A stretch of 64,000 nucleotides of DNA from CAWAMR01 sp963783095 (GTDB lineage Bacteria > Planctomycetota > Planctomycetia > Gemmatales > Gemmataceae): the NCBI GenBank assembly GCA_963783095.1, contig CAWAMR010000008.1, forward strand, positions 62,001-126,000. The letters are read 5' to 3'. Each line of letters opens with the position of its first letter. Positions within the stretch are counted from its first letter, which is position 1. Both the position numbers and the translations under genes were made by a program. The notes under the pieces were generated by a model, which did no database searches, was not told the origin of the DNA, and saw only the letters and a list, made by a program, of their open reading frames with translations. Shown here in pieces: positions 35,318 through 43,979 of the stretch.

Positions 35318-35881
35318 ATGATGACCAAGAAACTCGTTGCTTCGGTGGTGCTGGGAGCCGCCATCATTGCTGCACCGGTGAGCAAAACTGCCCGCGCCGA
35401 CGAAAAGGCAGACCTGAAACTCAATGTGGAACGACTGGAAAAAGCGGTCAAGGAATTGGAACGACTGGAAAGGGCAATCAAGGATTTGAAGGAGCTCGAG
35501 TTGAAGCTGAATGTCAACGCCGAAGAAATGAGGCTTCTGAGGGAAGAAATCGCCAGCCTCAAGACCCGCATCGGCTTGATGGGAACGGAGATCAAGGATT
35601 TGAAGACCCATGTCAACGCGCCGAGCAGCACCTCAATGCGAATCCCGACGCCGCCGCCATTCGACAACTCCGCAAAAGTTCATCTCGTGAACGACTACCT
35701 CACGGAGATGTCGATTCGCGTCAACAATACGTCATATCGACTCTACCCCGGTGAAAAGCTGACCGTCAGCGTGCCGTCGGGCGGGTTTGTCTACCAAATC
35801 CTCCAGCTGCAACGATTTCCGCAAGAACGCACGATCGTCCCGGGCGAAACTAGGACGATACGAGTGGTCACGGAGCCTTAA
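35318..35881 (+). CDS. Exported coiled-coil protein, 187 aa
   Basis: ATG 35318 behind AGGAGTCACCC. Signal peptide KLVASVVLGAAIIAAPVSKT with cleavage near ARA-DEK. Residues 30-105 are an uninterrupted heptad-rich coiled coil (VERLEKAVKELERLERAIKD, AEEMRLLREEIASLKTRIGL). A C-terminal beta domain (KVHLVNDYLTEMSIRVNNTS, then LTVSVPSGGFVYQI and GETRTIRVV) closes it. Looks like a periplasmic spacer or envelope adaptor. Function unknown. Confidence 0.7.
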   Translation: MMTKKLVASVVLGAAIIAAPVSKTARADEKADLKLNVERLEKAVKELERLERAIKDLKELELKLNVNAEEMRLLREEIASLKTRIGLMGTEIKDLKTHVNAPSSTSMRIPTPPPFDNSAKVHLVNDYLTEMSIRVNNTSYRLYPGEKLTVSVPSGGFVYQILQLQRFPQERTIVPGETRTIRVVTEP

Positions 35882-35906
35882 TATCACAGCGCCCAAGCCG
35901 CACCAA

Positions 35907-36060
35907 CCCAGGGTTCGCAAAGCCTCACCCTGGGCTTTACTGCGACGCCCTTCCAGGGCTTGGTCGCAGCGATCGAGACCTGAAACCATCGAGCACCCAG
36001 CCCTGGAAGCCTGGAAGGGCGATGCAGTAAAGCCCAGGGTGAGGCTTTGCGAACCCTGGG
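35907..36060. repeat. Long inverted repeat between convergent genes
   Basis: The outer arms CCCAGGGTTCGCAAAGCCTC (35907) and GAGGCTTTGCGAACCCTGGG (ending 36060) pair perfectly; pairing continues through ACCCTGGGCTTTACTGC and CCCTTCCAGG. Total stem about 50 bases with a 50-base apical region. Located 26 bases after one stop and 22 before the other, so it may terminate both transcripts. Confidence 0.85.
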
Positions 36061-36082
36061 GACATCTTCGGATTTTTGTTTC

Positions 36083-37112
36083 CTATTCGTTGATGAGTTT
36101 CAACACCCGGCTATTCTCGCTATCGACGATATACAACGTCCCGTCCGGCCCCAACGCAACGCCATGCGGCCTAAATAACTCGGTTTCCAGAGGCGCACCC
36201 AACTTTGACGCCCCTTTCTTGCCCGTTCCCGCGACGCGAACGATGGTGCCATCCTTCGCGACATATTTTCGGATCAGATTGTTTTCGGCATCGGCGATGA
36301 GCACATCGTCCATCTTGTCGATCCAGAGATTCTTGGGGCCGTTCAGAGTCGCCTTGAGCGCAGGTCCGCCGTCGCCGCTGCTGCCCTGTTTGCCCGCTCC
36401 CGCAACGGTGCGAATTTTCCCATCTTCCACCACTCGCAAGGCATGTCCGCCTCGTTCGAGAATGTACAATCTCCCCTTGCTATCGAATGCACACGCGCGG
36501 ATCGACCAGCGGAGCGTCGGCGGCCTTGCGCCGTCTTGAGGAATGCCGCGTTTCCCATTTCCGATGACGGTGGTAACGATGCCGGTCTTCAAGTCGATCT
36601 TGCGAATCCTTCGATTACCGAGATCGACCACGAAAAGCGACAGCGCCGGTCGGATCGATCACCACATGATAAGTCTGGTCAAACTCGGCCTTGGTCGCGG
36701 GGCCGTCGTCGCCTGAAAAACCTTTCTTGCCGGTTCCGGCAATGGTGGTGACGTCGCCGGTTTTGGCATCGATCTTTCGAACCTTGTGATTGAAGGTGTC
36801 CGCAACGTAGATGTCGCCGTTTTTGGCGATGACAAGGTTGTGAGGTCCGTTGAATTTTGCCTTGAGGGCCGGGCCGTCGAGATCGCCCTTGGTGCCATCG
36901 CCGGCGCGGATGGTGAGCTTGCCGTCGGGATCGACCTGAGTGATACGGTGCGCCCCGAACTCCGCGATGATGATTTTTCCTTCGGCGGTAAAGTCGAGAC
37001 CGAAAGGTTCCTTGAGAGGAGCCTTTTCGGTGCCGGCCATCAGGATGAGCTTTTCGGCGGCACCAGACGAATTTACGATCAGAATCAGATAAAAGATCAC
37101 GATGAAACGCAT
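36083..37112 (-). CDS. Exported NHL-repeat beta-propeller protein, one frameshift
   Basis: ATG 37112, signal peptide FIVIFYLILIVNSSGAAEK. At least six NHL repeats follow, e.g. APLKEPFGLDFTAEGKIIIA, FNGPHNLVIAKNGDIYVADT, LNGPKNLWIDKMDDVLIADA and FRPHGVALGPDGTLYIVDSE, separated by GxGxxGxxGDxGPAxxA linkers. A one-base shift near 36635 divides it. NHL propellers serve as binding platforms or lyases/phosphatases; there are no catalytic residues to suggest an enzyme. Confidence 0.8.
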
Positions 37113-37167
37113 GATAAGTCTCGAAGCAGTTAACCAGAATGCGAAACCAATTGCGATTGTGAGCAAT

Positions 37168-37638
37168 CTATGGTGAGTGAACAACACTTTGCGTTCGGCG
37201 AAACCATGTCTTCGCCACATCAGCCTTGACCGTGTTTCCCTCTTTTGCGGATTGCAACCCACGCTCTAATCTGGCTGGGTCAGACGGTTCCCATTCGATT
37301 TTCTTCCGCGATAACATTCGAGTTACCTCTCTCGCGAGATCACCGAATAGTTTTTCCGCTTGCTGGAGGTCATTAACTGTTTCCGACTGGATTCCGTTTG
37401 GTTGTACTGAAACCAACAAACGTCGCGCTGATCGTGCGAACTGCTGGTCGGTCTCAAACGAGTGCAGCAAGAGCTTCAAGAGGTTCTCTCGGTCGCTCCA
37501 GTCCTGATGCGTGCGGAGCCAGGTCAATGAGTGCGGCCAATCCGATTCGACCTCGCGTGCCCGGTGAAACGCATGGGCTGCAGCTTGTTGCGCAGATTGG
37601 AGGACTACTTCCCGCAATTGATCCAGTTCAAGATTCAT
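37168..37638 (-). CDS. Hypothetical helical protein, last gene of the ATPase operon
   Basis: ATG 37638 is chosen over the upstream ATG because GGAG sits eight bases before it. 156 aa, helical throughout (LDQLREVVLQSAQQAAAHAF, ENLLKLLLHSFETDQQFARS, AEKLFGDLAREVTRMLSRKK), with a basic/tryptophan C-terminus. No membrane segment or catalytic motif. It follows the zinc-ribbon membrane protein by about 120 bases on the same strand. Confidence 0.6.
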   Translation of the reverse strand: MNLELDQLREVVLQSAQQAAAHAFHRAREVESDWPHSLTWLRTHQDWSDRENLLKLLLHSFETDQQFARSARRLLVSVQPNGIQSETVNDLQQAEKLFGDLAREVTRMLSRKKIEWEPSDPARLERGLQSAKEGNTVKADVAKTWFRRTQSVVHSP

Positions 37639-37755
37639 CACATTAGCTCCGGACGCCTTTTTCCCCGCTTGGAAGGCTCTTTTTCTTAACTTCTCCAATC
37701 ATTCATTGTGTGGTGGAAGGATGCAAAGGTCAATTCAGAAGCTTCGAATATTCGC

Positions 37756-38271
37756 TCAACGCAGTACGCGGAAAATGGAAAAAAAGGCGAAGAGAACTGC
37801 ACCCACGGCACAGTAGCCGTGCGTCCACGAAAGATGGAAGGCGAGTAACACGACACCGGTTGCCATCAGCAGCAAAGAGAAACTGAACACCCACAACAAG
37901 CGAACACAACGTGCCCAAATTCGGTCTTCTTCGACATCGCTGATTTCGATGCGATTACCAACTTCGCGCCGTCGGAGAATTTCCGCTGTCAACATGACCG
38001 CCAAAAGAAATAGCGACGAAGTTATCCAGCACCCGGAAGCAAGCAAGGAAACTTCATCGTCCGCACGATCTTTCTCCGCCGTTGCGATCGAAACGATGGC
38101 GGCCAATCCGAACCCAACGAGGATAGAACTGACCGTAGATAAGCTACCGAGCAGTTCCTCGAAACCGGTGAGTTCTGCCCGAAAACCACACTGCGGACAT
38201 TGATTGGAGCGGCGATGTACCATCCTCCCGCATCCGCCGGGACACGGGATCAACTGGGAAGAAGCGCTCAC
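37756..38271 (-). CDS. Zinc-ribbon membrane protein, four helices
   Basis: The start is a GTG overlapping the ATPase stop (GTGA), so the two genes are translationally coupled. The protein opens with a zinc ribbon (CPGGCGRMVHRRSNQCPQCG) and then has four membrane helices: VSSILVGFGLAAIVSIA, GCWITSSLFLLAVMLTAEIL, LLWVFSFSLLLMATGVVLLA and YCAVGAVLFAFFSIFRVL. 171 aa. A small membrane protein coupled to a regulatory ATPase is a layout seen in systems that signal to, or damage, the membrane; this role is inferred. Confidence 0.75.
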   Translation of the reverse strand: MSASSQLIPCPGGCGRMVHRRSNQCPQCGFRAELTGFEELLGSLSTVSSILVGFGLAAIVSIATAEKDRADDEVSLLASGCWITSSLFLLAVMLTAEILRRREVGNRIEISDVEEDRIWARCVRLLWVFSFSLLLMATGVVLLAFHLSWTHGYCAVGAVLFAFFSIFRVLR

Positions 38272-40091
38272 GCCGATTCCTCGGTTTCGACAGGCTCTCC
38301 GTACAAGAGTTGGCCGTTTTGGGACTCGGTTTCGGTCGATTTCAGCAAAAGGCTCAACGGAGTTTGAAGAATCTCCGCGAGTCTGAGATAGTGATCGTCC
38401 GTTGCGTCGGTCCACGCTCCCGTAATCAACTGTTTCAACTTTGGAGAAGTCAATTTCAAAGGCTCGTACACTGCCTTCTGTGTCATTTTCAGTTCGGCTC
38501 GGCGCTTTTGAACTTTCTCGGCGTCAATCCAAGGCGAGACCGGCTGCGGGAGCGGGATCACGTGAAATGGAACGCTGACCCAGTTCAGGGGCTGGTTCGC
38601 CGATTCAATCCTCAGTTGAGAGTCTCCCGATAAGCCGCCCGGGATGGTAACCTCGATCACTCGGTCCGTTGCATTGGACTTGGCAATGAGTTCTTTGTCA
38701 CCAAGGAACACTCGAACCTGGATCGGAAGGTTTGTGCAGTGGATCATGACGGCCGTTTCCCGATCGCACCAGACGCGGTCCGGCTCAATGTTATGCCATT
38801 CGATCGGCTCTTCGTGCTTCAGAAGTTTCTCATAGAGCATTTGGGCCTCATAAAGAAACGTCCGGAGTTCGCCGCGGCTTTTGCCGAGGATTTGCTGGAT
38901 CAGATCGGCTGTAAATGGAAAAATGGGCTCGTTGGTAAGCGGTGCTGCTTCGTCGAGCAGATCCCAGACCATTCGTTGCATCCTTGCCCGAATCAATTCT
39001 TGAGCGGCCGGCGCATCGAGAGGCTGAAGCTGGCAGACGCCCCGTCCTTCGCTGAGCCGGTCGATGAGCCAGGCATCTGCCACCCGAAAGAACTCTTGCC
39101 AGGGGGCGACATTGAACATGAACAAGACGCTCATTCCGGGAATAAGGCCCAAGTCGCGGATAATTCCGCTCAGAGTGCTCCCGAAGATTCGGCTGCCTTC
39201 TTCGGAAGTTGGGAGAGATCGATAGGTATCTTCGAGCTGGTCGAATGCCAGACAAAACGGCTGGGCCGACAAACGACGTAGAGTGTAAAGACTATCTCGA
39301 ACCTTGTTGGTGGAACGGCACAGACCATCGAGGTGACAGAGTTTCATCTCCGATTCGGTTGCCTTACTCAACAACCATCGCTCCGCCACGTCCATCTGTT
39401 TGGTATTCCCGCAAATCAGCAGCAAGACGCTGATATAGGCATCGCGTTCATACTGAACACCATCGGCATCGAGCGGGTTTTCTTTTTTGAAGGCGGCGAA
39501 AGCGGCATCCAAAAAGGGCGGACATGCCAGGGCATCCTGCAACGCTTTTCGTTGTTTCGCGCGGGATTTTCCGCCAATTTTCAGACTATAGCCCAACAAA
39601 CCCGTGAAGAAGCCGGGTGCCAGGCCAAGAGTCTCTTTTTTGGAATTGGTGCTGCTCACCATCTCGTCGTAGCATTCGACCAGTTTATTGAGGACTCTGT
39701 CGATGAGTTGATCGCGATGGAATTCGTTTCGCTGCCAGAACGACTGGTATGCCGCCTGCAACAGATGTTGTTCAAAGGATGTGCTGTCGGGAGATCCGAA
39801 GCGATAGGGCGGAACATAGATAAAGACCCCGCGTCCCGCAGATTTTTGTTGTTGACGGAGCCAAGACAACAAGTGCGTTTTTCCATAGCCGGCATGGCTG
39901 ATGATGGTCTGGATCCGGATCGCATTGCTGCGCTGCTCGCACCGATCCAACATTTGTTGAATTCGCTCTTTCGCTTCGGCATGGAGCGAGGGAACATCGA
40001 CCAGATCATCCCACGGCGATTGAGCGACCTGATTGATGAAGGGTTGCGCGTTGAGCTGGGCCAGAGCGCAATAATTCCACGCGCTCGGCAT
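38268..40091 (-). CDS. STAND/AAA-like P-loop ATPase with C-terminal HTH
   Basis: The start is uncertain (ATG 40091 or TTG 40112); 607-614 aa. Walker A is TIISHAGYGKTHLL (around residue 70-79) and Walker B is PFCLAFDQLEDTY (around 285-296), the DQLED form seen in Orc/Cdc6-like and STAND ATPases. A sensor-like FMFNVAPW and a winged region follow. The C-terminus carries an XRE-like HTH (RRAELKMTQKAVYEPLKLTS). Between the ATPase and the HTH is a beta-rich domain (IQVRVFLGDKELIAKSNATD). Coupled downstream to the membrane protein and lying 45 bases after the coiled-coil gene. I do not recognise the family. Confidence 0.75.
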   Translation of the reverse strand: MPSAWNYCALAQLNAQPFINQVAQSPWDDLVDVPSLHAEAKERIQQMLDRCEQRSNAIRIQTIISHAGYGKTHLLSWLRQQQKSAGRGVFIYVPPYRFGSPDSTSFEQHLLQAAYQSFWQRNEFHRDQLIDRVLNKLVECYDEMVSSTNSKKETLGLAPGFFTGLLGYSLKIGGKSRAKQRKALQDALACPPFLDAAFAAFKKENPLDADGVQYERDAYISVLLLICGNTKQMDVAERWLLSKATESEMKLCHLDGLCRSTNKVRDSLYTLRRLSAQPFCLAFDQLEDTYRSLPTSEEGSRIFGSTLSGIIRDLGLIPGMSVLFMFNVAPWQEFFRVADAWLIDRLSEGRGVCQLQPLDAPAAQELIRARMQRMVWDLLDEAAPLTNEPIFPFTADLIQQILGKSRGELRTFLYEAQMLYEKLLKHEEPIEWHNIEPDRVWCDRETAVMIHCTNLPIQVRVFLGDKELIAKSNATDRVIEVTIPGGLSGDSQLRIESANQPLNWVSVPFHVIPLPQPVSPWIDAEKVQKRRAELKMTQKAVYEPLKLTSPKLKQLITGAWTDATDDHYLRLAEILQTPLSLLLKSTETESQNGQLLYGEPVETEESA

Positions 40092-40135
40092 ACGAAGGGG
40101 ACCGGAATGCAAGTATCATGGGCGACCTCCTCCCA

Positions 40136-41344
40136 TCAGTGGGACATGGTTATGTAGAAAAGCAACCCGGTCGGTGAATGAATCCCTTCTTCTGCGCGGG
40201 GTTCTTTGTCGGTCATGCTGCACAACTGAAGCGTTAATCTCCCGGTCTTACCCCATTCCTGCAACAATTCATGAAAACGCCCGGCCGACAAATCTGCAAA
40301 GTGTTTGCGAACGGCGTCGCTCAATTCGGGAATCTTGACAATCCCGCCCATCCGGGCAGTATCCGCAAGTACTCGTTGATATTCAATCTTGGTTGTTTCC
40401 CAAATTGCTTCTTCCGTCGGAGCCGGATGATGGTGCTGGGAATGGGTTTCAGGTTGTGGGGGGGGCGGCACAGCGACCGGAATCGCTTTCGTTGCCGTCA
40501 AGACTTCAGAAGCCTTCGCTTCCGTAGCCGAGATTCGCTCACCCAAATGCTTGATCTCTTCCTCGATCCTCCGGAGATCAATGGCGATCGTCTGTTTCAA
40601 TTGGGCTTCGTGCGCTTTCGATTGCTCGGTTTCCATCTGAAGTTGGCGAACTGCCGAATTGCGGGTCTCCTCCAGCGCCGACTGAAACCGCACAGCGGCC
40701 CCGGTGATGGTGGAGAACGCGGCAATCTCGTCCAGAACTCTCTGGAATTCTTCCGCGGCTTTTTTGCCGTGTTCTTCCATCGTGGCGAAAGCCGATTTTA
40801 GTTCCGGTACACCTTCGCCTTGAATCGAATCCAGCCCTTCTTTTGCCTTCTGTTGTGCACCCTCGACTCGCGCGACCAATTGCTCATTGGTTTTCTTCAA
40901 AGATGTTACTTGTTCTTCCAGAGGTTTCTCGGCGAAGAGAATCGTTTCTCCGCCCAGTAGAAGCTCGTAGGAATCGGCCTTCTTGCCGGGTGTCACGAGC
41001 CGTCGAGCTTTGGCTTCCTCGACGATCGATTCGGGGATTTTTTTCTTGTCTCCGCCGGAAATTTTACCGCTCTTCTCGATCGTGGTTAAAAACTGAACCA
41101 TCGCGAGATGTTGGCGAGCCTTTTCACGTGCCTCAACCCGCTGCGGACTTTTCTCGTGTTCGTACGCCGTTTTTCCTTTCTCGGTGATGCACAAACCTTT
41201 GGATTTGCCGACTTTCACTTCTTCGAGATAACCGGCCGAGAGAAGCTCGGCGACGATCGATTTTCCCCCGATGTCTTTCGGCTTGAGATTCGTGCCGCCG
41301 GCCTGGGTTGCCGACTCCAGCGCTTCAAAGAATTCCGTTTTCAC
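40136..41344 (-). CDS. Winged-helix and coiled-coil protein, first gene of the ATPase operon
   Basis: GTG 41344 is preferred because GGAAGG lies eight bases upstream; GTG 41383 is possible. The N-terminus looks like a winged helix (SIVAELLSAGYLEEVKVGKS, KGLCITEKGKTAYEH), followed by a second helical segment, a long coiled coil (about residues 130-295) and a Pro/His linker (PPPPQPETHSQHHHPAP). A C-terminal winged helix (VKIPELSDAVRKHFADLSAG, LLQEWGKTGRLTLQL) ends it. The arrangement, two DNA-binding ends joined by a coil, recalls SMC-kleisin accessory or partition proteins. About 402 aa, no enzymatic motif. Confidence 0.7.
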   Translation of the reverse strand: MKTEFFEALESATQAGGTNLKPKDIGGKSIVAELLSAGYLEEVKVGKSKGLCITEKGKTAYEHEKSPQRVEAREKARQHLAMVQFLTTIEKSGKISGGDKKKIPESIVEEAKARRLVTPGKKADSYELLLGGETILFAEKPLEEQVTSLKKTNEQLVARVEGAQQKAKEGLDSIQGEGVPELKSAFATMEEHGKKAAEEFQRVLDEIAAFSTITGAAVRFQSALEETRNSAVRQLQMETEQSKAHEAQLKQTIAIDLRRIEEEIKHLGERISATEAKASEVLTATKAIPVAVPPPPQPETHSQHHHPAPTEEAIWETTKIEYQRVLADTARMGGIVKIPELSDAVRKHFADLSAGRFHELLQEWGKTGRLTLQLCSMTDKEPRAEEGIHSPTGLLFYITMSH

Positions 41345-41810
41345 AGCGTTGCCTTCCGATGCAAGTTCAAGGACAAAGTTCACCTTTCCACGTTTGTTCT
41401 GTTGTAGCCTCGTCCACTGCCAACGGAAATAGAAATGGGCAAAGCATCAAAAAGACTGTCAAATCGGCAGTTTGATTCTTCTCGCTTTCGAATCCGAAAC
41501 ATACGGTCCTGCCCGGCGTGAACACCCTCCACCAGGACTTCTGCGCGAGTTTTTGACGTCTTGCCTCCAGAATTGTCCATTGATCTATCACCTTGAAAAT
41601 CAATTATTTCCGTTACGCACATTGTTGCTCTGCATTCTGTGCGATTCCGTTCACAGATCTCGTGCAGAACCGAGTCATTCTCGCCGATTCTCCCATGTTT
41701 TTGCGGATTTTCGGAAATGGCATAGCGTTTGCAATTTAATATTTTGTCGTCACTGGAAGGGTTCAGTGATCGAATAAACACTCTATTGGACAGTCTGATA
41801 GGAGGATGCC

Positions 41811-42274
41811 ATGAAAACCTTAGTACCCCTTCGAAACAATGGCGTAACTCTGCTGGATCAAGTCCGGACCGAGATGGACGATATGTTCCAGCGCTCTTCG
41901 GTGCGCCGGTTGTCGAAACGACAAAAGAGACCCAGGCTACGACCTGGGCACCACGAGTTGACATTTCCGAAACCGACAAGGCCCTCATCGTCAAAGCCGA
42001 CCTGCCGGGCGTCGATCCCAAAGATGTCGAACTGATGGTCCGCGACGGTATCCTGACGATCCGCGGCGAGAAGAAAGAAGAACACGAAGAAAAACAGAAG
42101 AACTACCATCGCGTCGAGCGGTTCTTCGGCCAGTTCTTCCGATCCATCCCGCTTCCGGTTGGAGCCGATGAATCGAATGTGACTGCAACCAGCGGCAAAG
42201 GCGTGCTGACCGTGACCATTCCGAAGAAGCCCGAAGCGCAGCCCAAGAAGATCGCGGTGAAATCCCAAGAGTAA
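41811..42274 (+). CDS. Small heat-shock protein Hsp20, one frameshift
   Basis: ATG 41811 follows AGGAGG. The N-terminal arm LLDQVRTEMDDMFQR is in one frame; after a missing base near 41893 the alpha-crystallin domain runs as PRVDISETDKALIVKADLPG, VDPKDVELMVRDGILTIRGE and ends GKGVLTVTIPKK. The G-V-L-x-V/I-x-I motif is intact. Holds unfolding proteins under heat or oxidative stress. First of a three-gene stress set on the plus strand (Hsp20, CBS, UspA). Confidence 0.85.
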
Positions 42275-42391
42275 ATTGTTCCCAGTTTGTGTACAGGGTC
42301 GAATGGGAACGGAATATGATAATCCGTAACCTTTCGACCCATTCACATTCATGGACCCAGGGACATAGAATACCCAATCGGGAGAACGATC

Positions 42392-42892
42392 ATGTCTTTA
42401 CTGCCAACGACCGCCATGCCTCATCTATCTCTTCATGCCAACACAGCGGAAGATTTGATGACATCCAACCCCATCTCGCTGCGCCGGGAGGCCAGCGTTC
42501 ATGAAGCGGTGGCGCTGATGCTGGATCGCAACTTCGATGCGACTCCGGTAATCGATGAAATGGGCCGGGCGGTTGGCGTCGTGACGATCACCGACATTTT
42601 GGTGCACGATCGCGAATACGTGCGATTCCTCAAGACTGGCGACACGACTTATCGCAACGACCTGGAAGTTCACAATCGGCTTCCTCCCGACTTTGGTATT
42701 GAGATTGTCGATCGTACGCCTGTGGAAGACATCATGACTCCCATCGTGTTCTGTGTCGACCTTGGAACCCCGGCTTTTGAAGTCGTGCAACAGCTTCTGT
42801 CGTTGAAAATACATCATCTGTTCGTCCGCGATGAAGAGGGAACCCTGGTGGGGGTCATTAGTACCGGCGATGTTTTGCGACATCTGGCATGA
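42392..42892 (+). CDS. CBS-pair protein
   Basis: ATG 42392 after GGGAG. Two CBS motifs: AEDLMTSNPISLRREASVHE ... VVTITDILVHD and VEDIMTPIVFCVDLGTPAFE ... GVISTGDVLRHLA. 166 aa, no other domain. CBS pairs bind adenine nucleotides and sense energy charge. It lies between Hsp20 and UspA, so it is probably part of a stress or starvation response. Confidence 0.9.
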   Translation: MSLLPTTAMPHLSLHANTAEDLMTSNPISLRREASVHEAVALMLDRNFDATPVIDEMGRAVGVVTITDILVHDREYVRFLKTGDTTYRNDLEVHNRLPPDFGIEIVDRTPVEDIMTPIVFCVDLGTPAFEVVQQLLSLKIHHLFVRDEEGTLVGVISTGDVLRHLA

Positions 42893-42939
42893 CCGCACTC
42901 TGAGTTCCAAGACATTCAATTCATGACCTGGAGCGGTTC

Positions 42940-43863
42940 ATGTATCAAAACATCCTCGTTCCTCTGGACGGTTCTTCCGCCTCGGAACACGCCATCCCTT
43001 GGGCTTTGAGCGTTGCTCGACAAGACGAGGCAGCAGTTCGGCTGGTCCGCGTCCATCTGAGTCCCAATCCGGTCATGGTCGGTAACGAACTGATATCCGA
43101 CTTCTCGCTCGACGGTGCGATCCGCGACCAGGAACTGGCTTATTTGAGCGAAAAGGTTCGACAGGTCAAAGCCGTTTGCAAATGCGACGTGACGGGCGAA
43201 TTACTGGATGGCCCTGTTACGGGTGCATTGATGGACTACATCAAGGTGCGCCTGACCGATCTGGTGGTGATGACGACCCACGGACGTGGAGTTTTGGCGC
43301 GCTTTTGGCTTGGCAGCGTCGTGGACAAGTTCATCCGTCACACGACGATTCCCACGCTGCTGATTCGGCCCCAGGAAACCGCGCCTAACTTCAGCCTCAC
43401 GCCTTTCATCCGACATATTCTCATGCCGCTCGACGGCTCCCCGCTGGCCGAACAGATTATCGAACCTGCCACCCGGCTGGGACAACTCGAAGGATCGGAT
43501 TACACGCTGCTCATGATTGTCGATGCTGTGGAAGATATTGTCGCCCTGGCGGGCAGACATGCGCTCGATCTGCCTGACCCGTGGAAAGGTGAATATGTCC
43601 GGTCCAAAGCAGAAAGCTACCTCAAGGATATTGCCGACACTTTGCGGGTGCGTTCCATGCGGGTTCACTCCGAAGTGATCGCGCATGGCTCCGCGCCGAA
43701 AACGATTTTGGATTACGCTGCAAGTCACGACAACCCCGTCATTGCCATGGCAACGCGCGGGCACGGCGGCTTGAGCAGGCTGGTGTTCGGCAGCGTGGCC
43801 GACAAGATCATTCGCACGGCAACAACGCCCGTGCTGATTTATCATCCGACATCCCAAGAGTGA
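42940..43863 (+). CDS. Tandem universal stress protein (two UspA domains)
   Basis: Each half starts with a Usp strand (QNILVPLDGSSASEHAIPWA and RHILMPLDGSPLAEQIIEPA) and ends with an ATP-binding loop: MTTHGRGVLARFWLGSVVDK and MATRGHGGLSRLVFGSVADK, both fitting G-2x-G-9x-G-[ST]. 307 aa. The frame is intact. Start ATG 42940 is 48 bases after the CBS stop. Confidence 0.92.
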   Translation: MYQNILVPLDGSSASEHAIPWALSVARQDEAAVRLVRVHLSPNPVMVGNELISDFSLDGAIRDQELAYLSEKVRQVKAVCKCDVTGELLDGPVTGALMDYIKVRLTDLVVMTTHGRGVLARFWLGSVVDKFIRHTTIPTLLIRPQETAPNFSLTPFIRHILMPLDGSPLAEQIIEPATRLGQLEGSDYTLLMIVDAVEDIVALAGRHALDLPDPWKGEYVRSKAESYLKDIADTLRVRSMRVHSEVIAHGSAPKTILDYAASHDNPVIAMATRGHGGLSRLVFGSVADKIIRTATTPVLIYHPTSQE

Positions 43864-43870
43864 GACATGA

Positions 43871-43979
43871 GAGCCTGAAGCGTCATCCGAGCCTGAAGCG
43901 TCATCCGAGCCTGAAGCGTCAATCAGAGCCTGAAGCGTAAGCGAAGAGAAGTCCCGGACTTCGCTTACGCTTCAGGCTC
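43871..43979. repeat. Tandem 18-bp repeats ending in a hairpin
   Basis: GAGCCTGAAGCGT occurs at 43871, 43889, 43907 and 43926, three of them spaced exactly 18 bases apart. The last copy is the left arm of a 21-bp hairpin, GAGCCTGAAGCGTAAGCGAA (43926) with its complement ending at 43979, which overlaps the stop codon of the convergent PhyH gene. Probably a bidirectional terminator that has expanded by slippage. Confidence 0.8.

Noticed and set aside
39333..40157. 274-residue plus-strand frame
   Set aside because: Antisense to the P-loop ATPase.
41811..43863. Hsp20-CBS-UspA as part of the ATPase operon
   Set aside because: They lie on the opposite strand, diverge from it, and form an ordinary stress cluster.
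43871..43930. Short tandem repeats considered as a CRISPR array
   Set aside because: Repeat units are contiguous at 18 bases with no unique spacers, and no cas genes are present.
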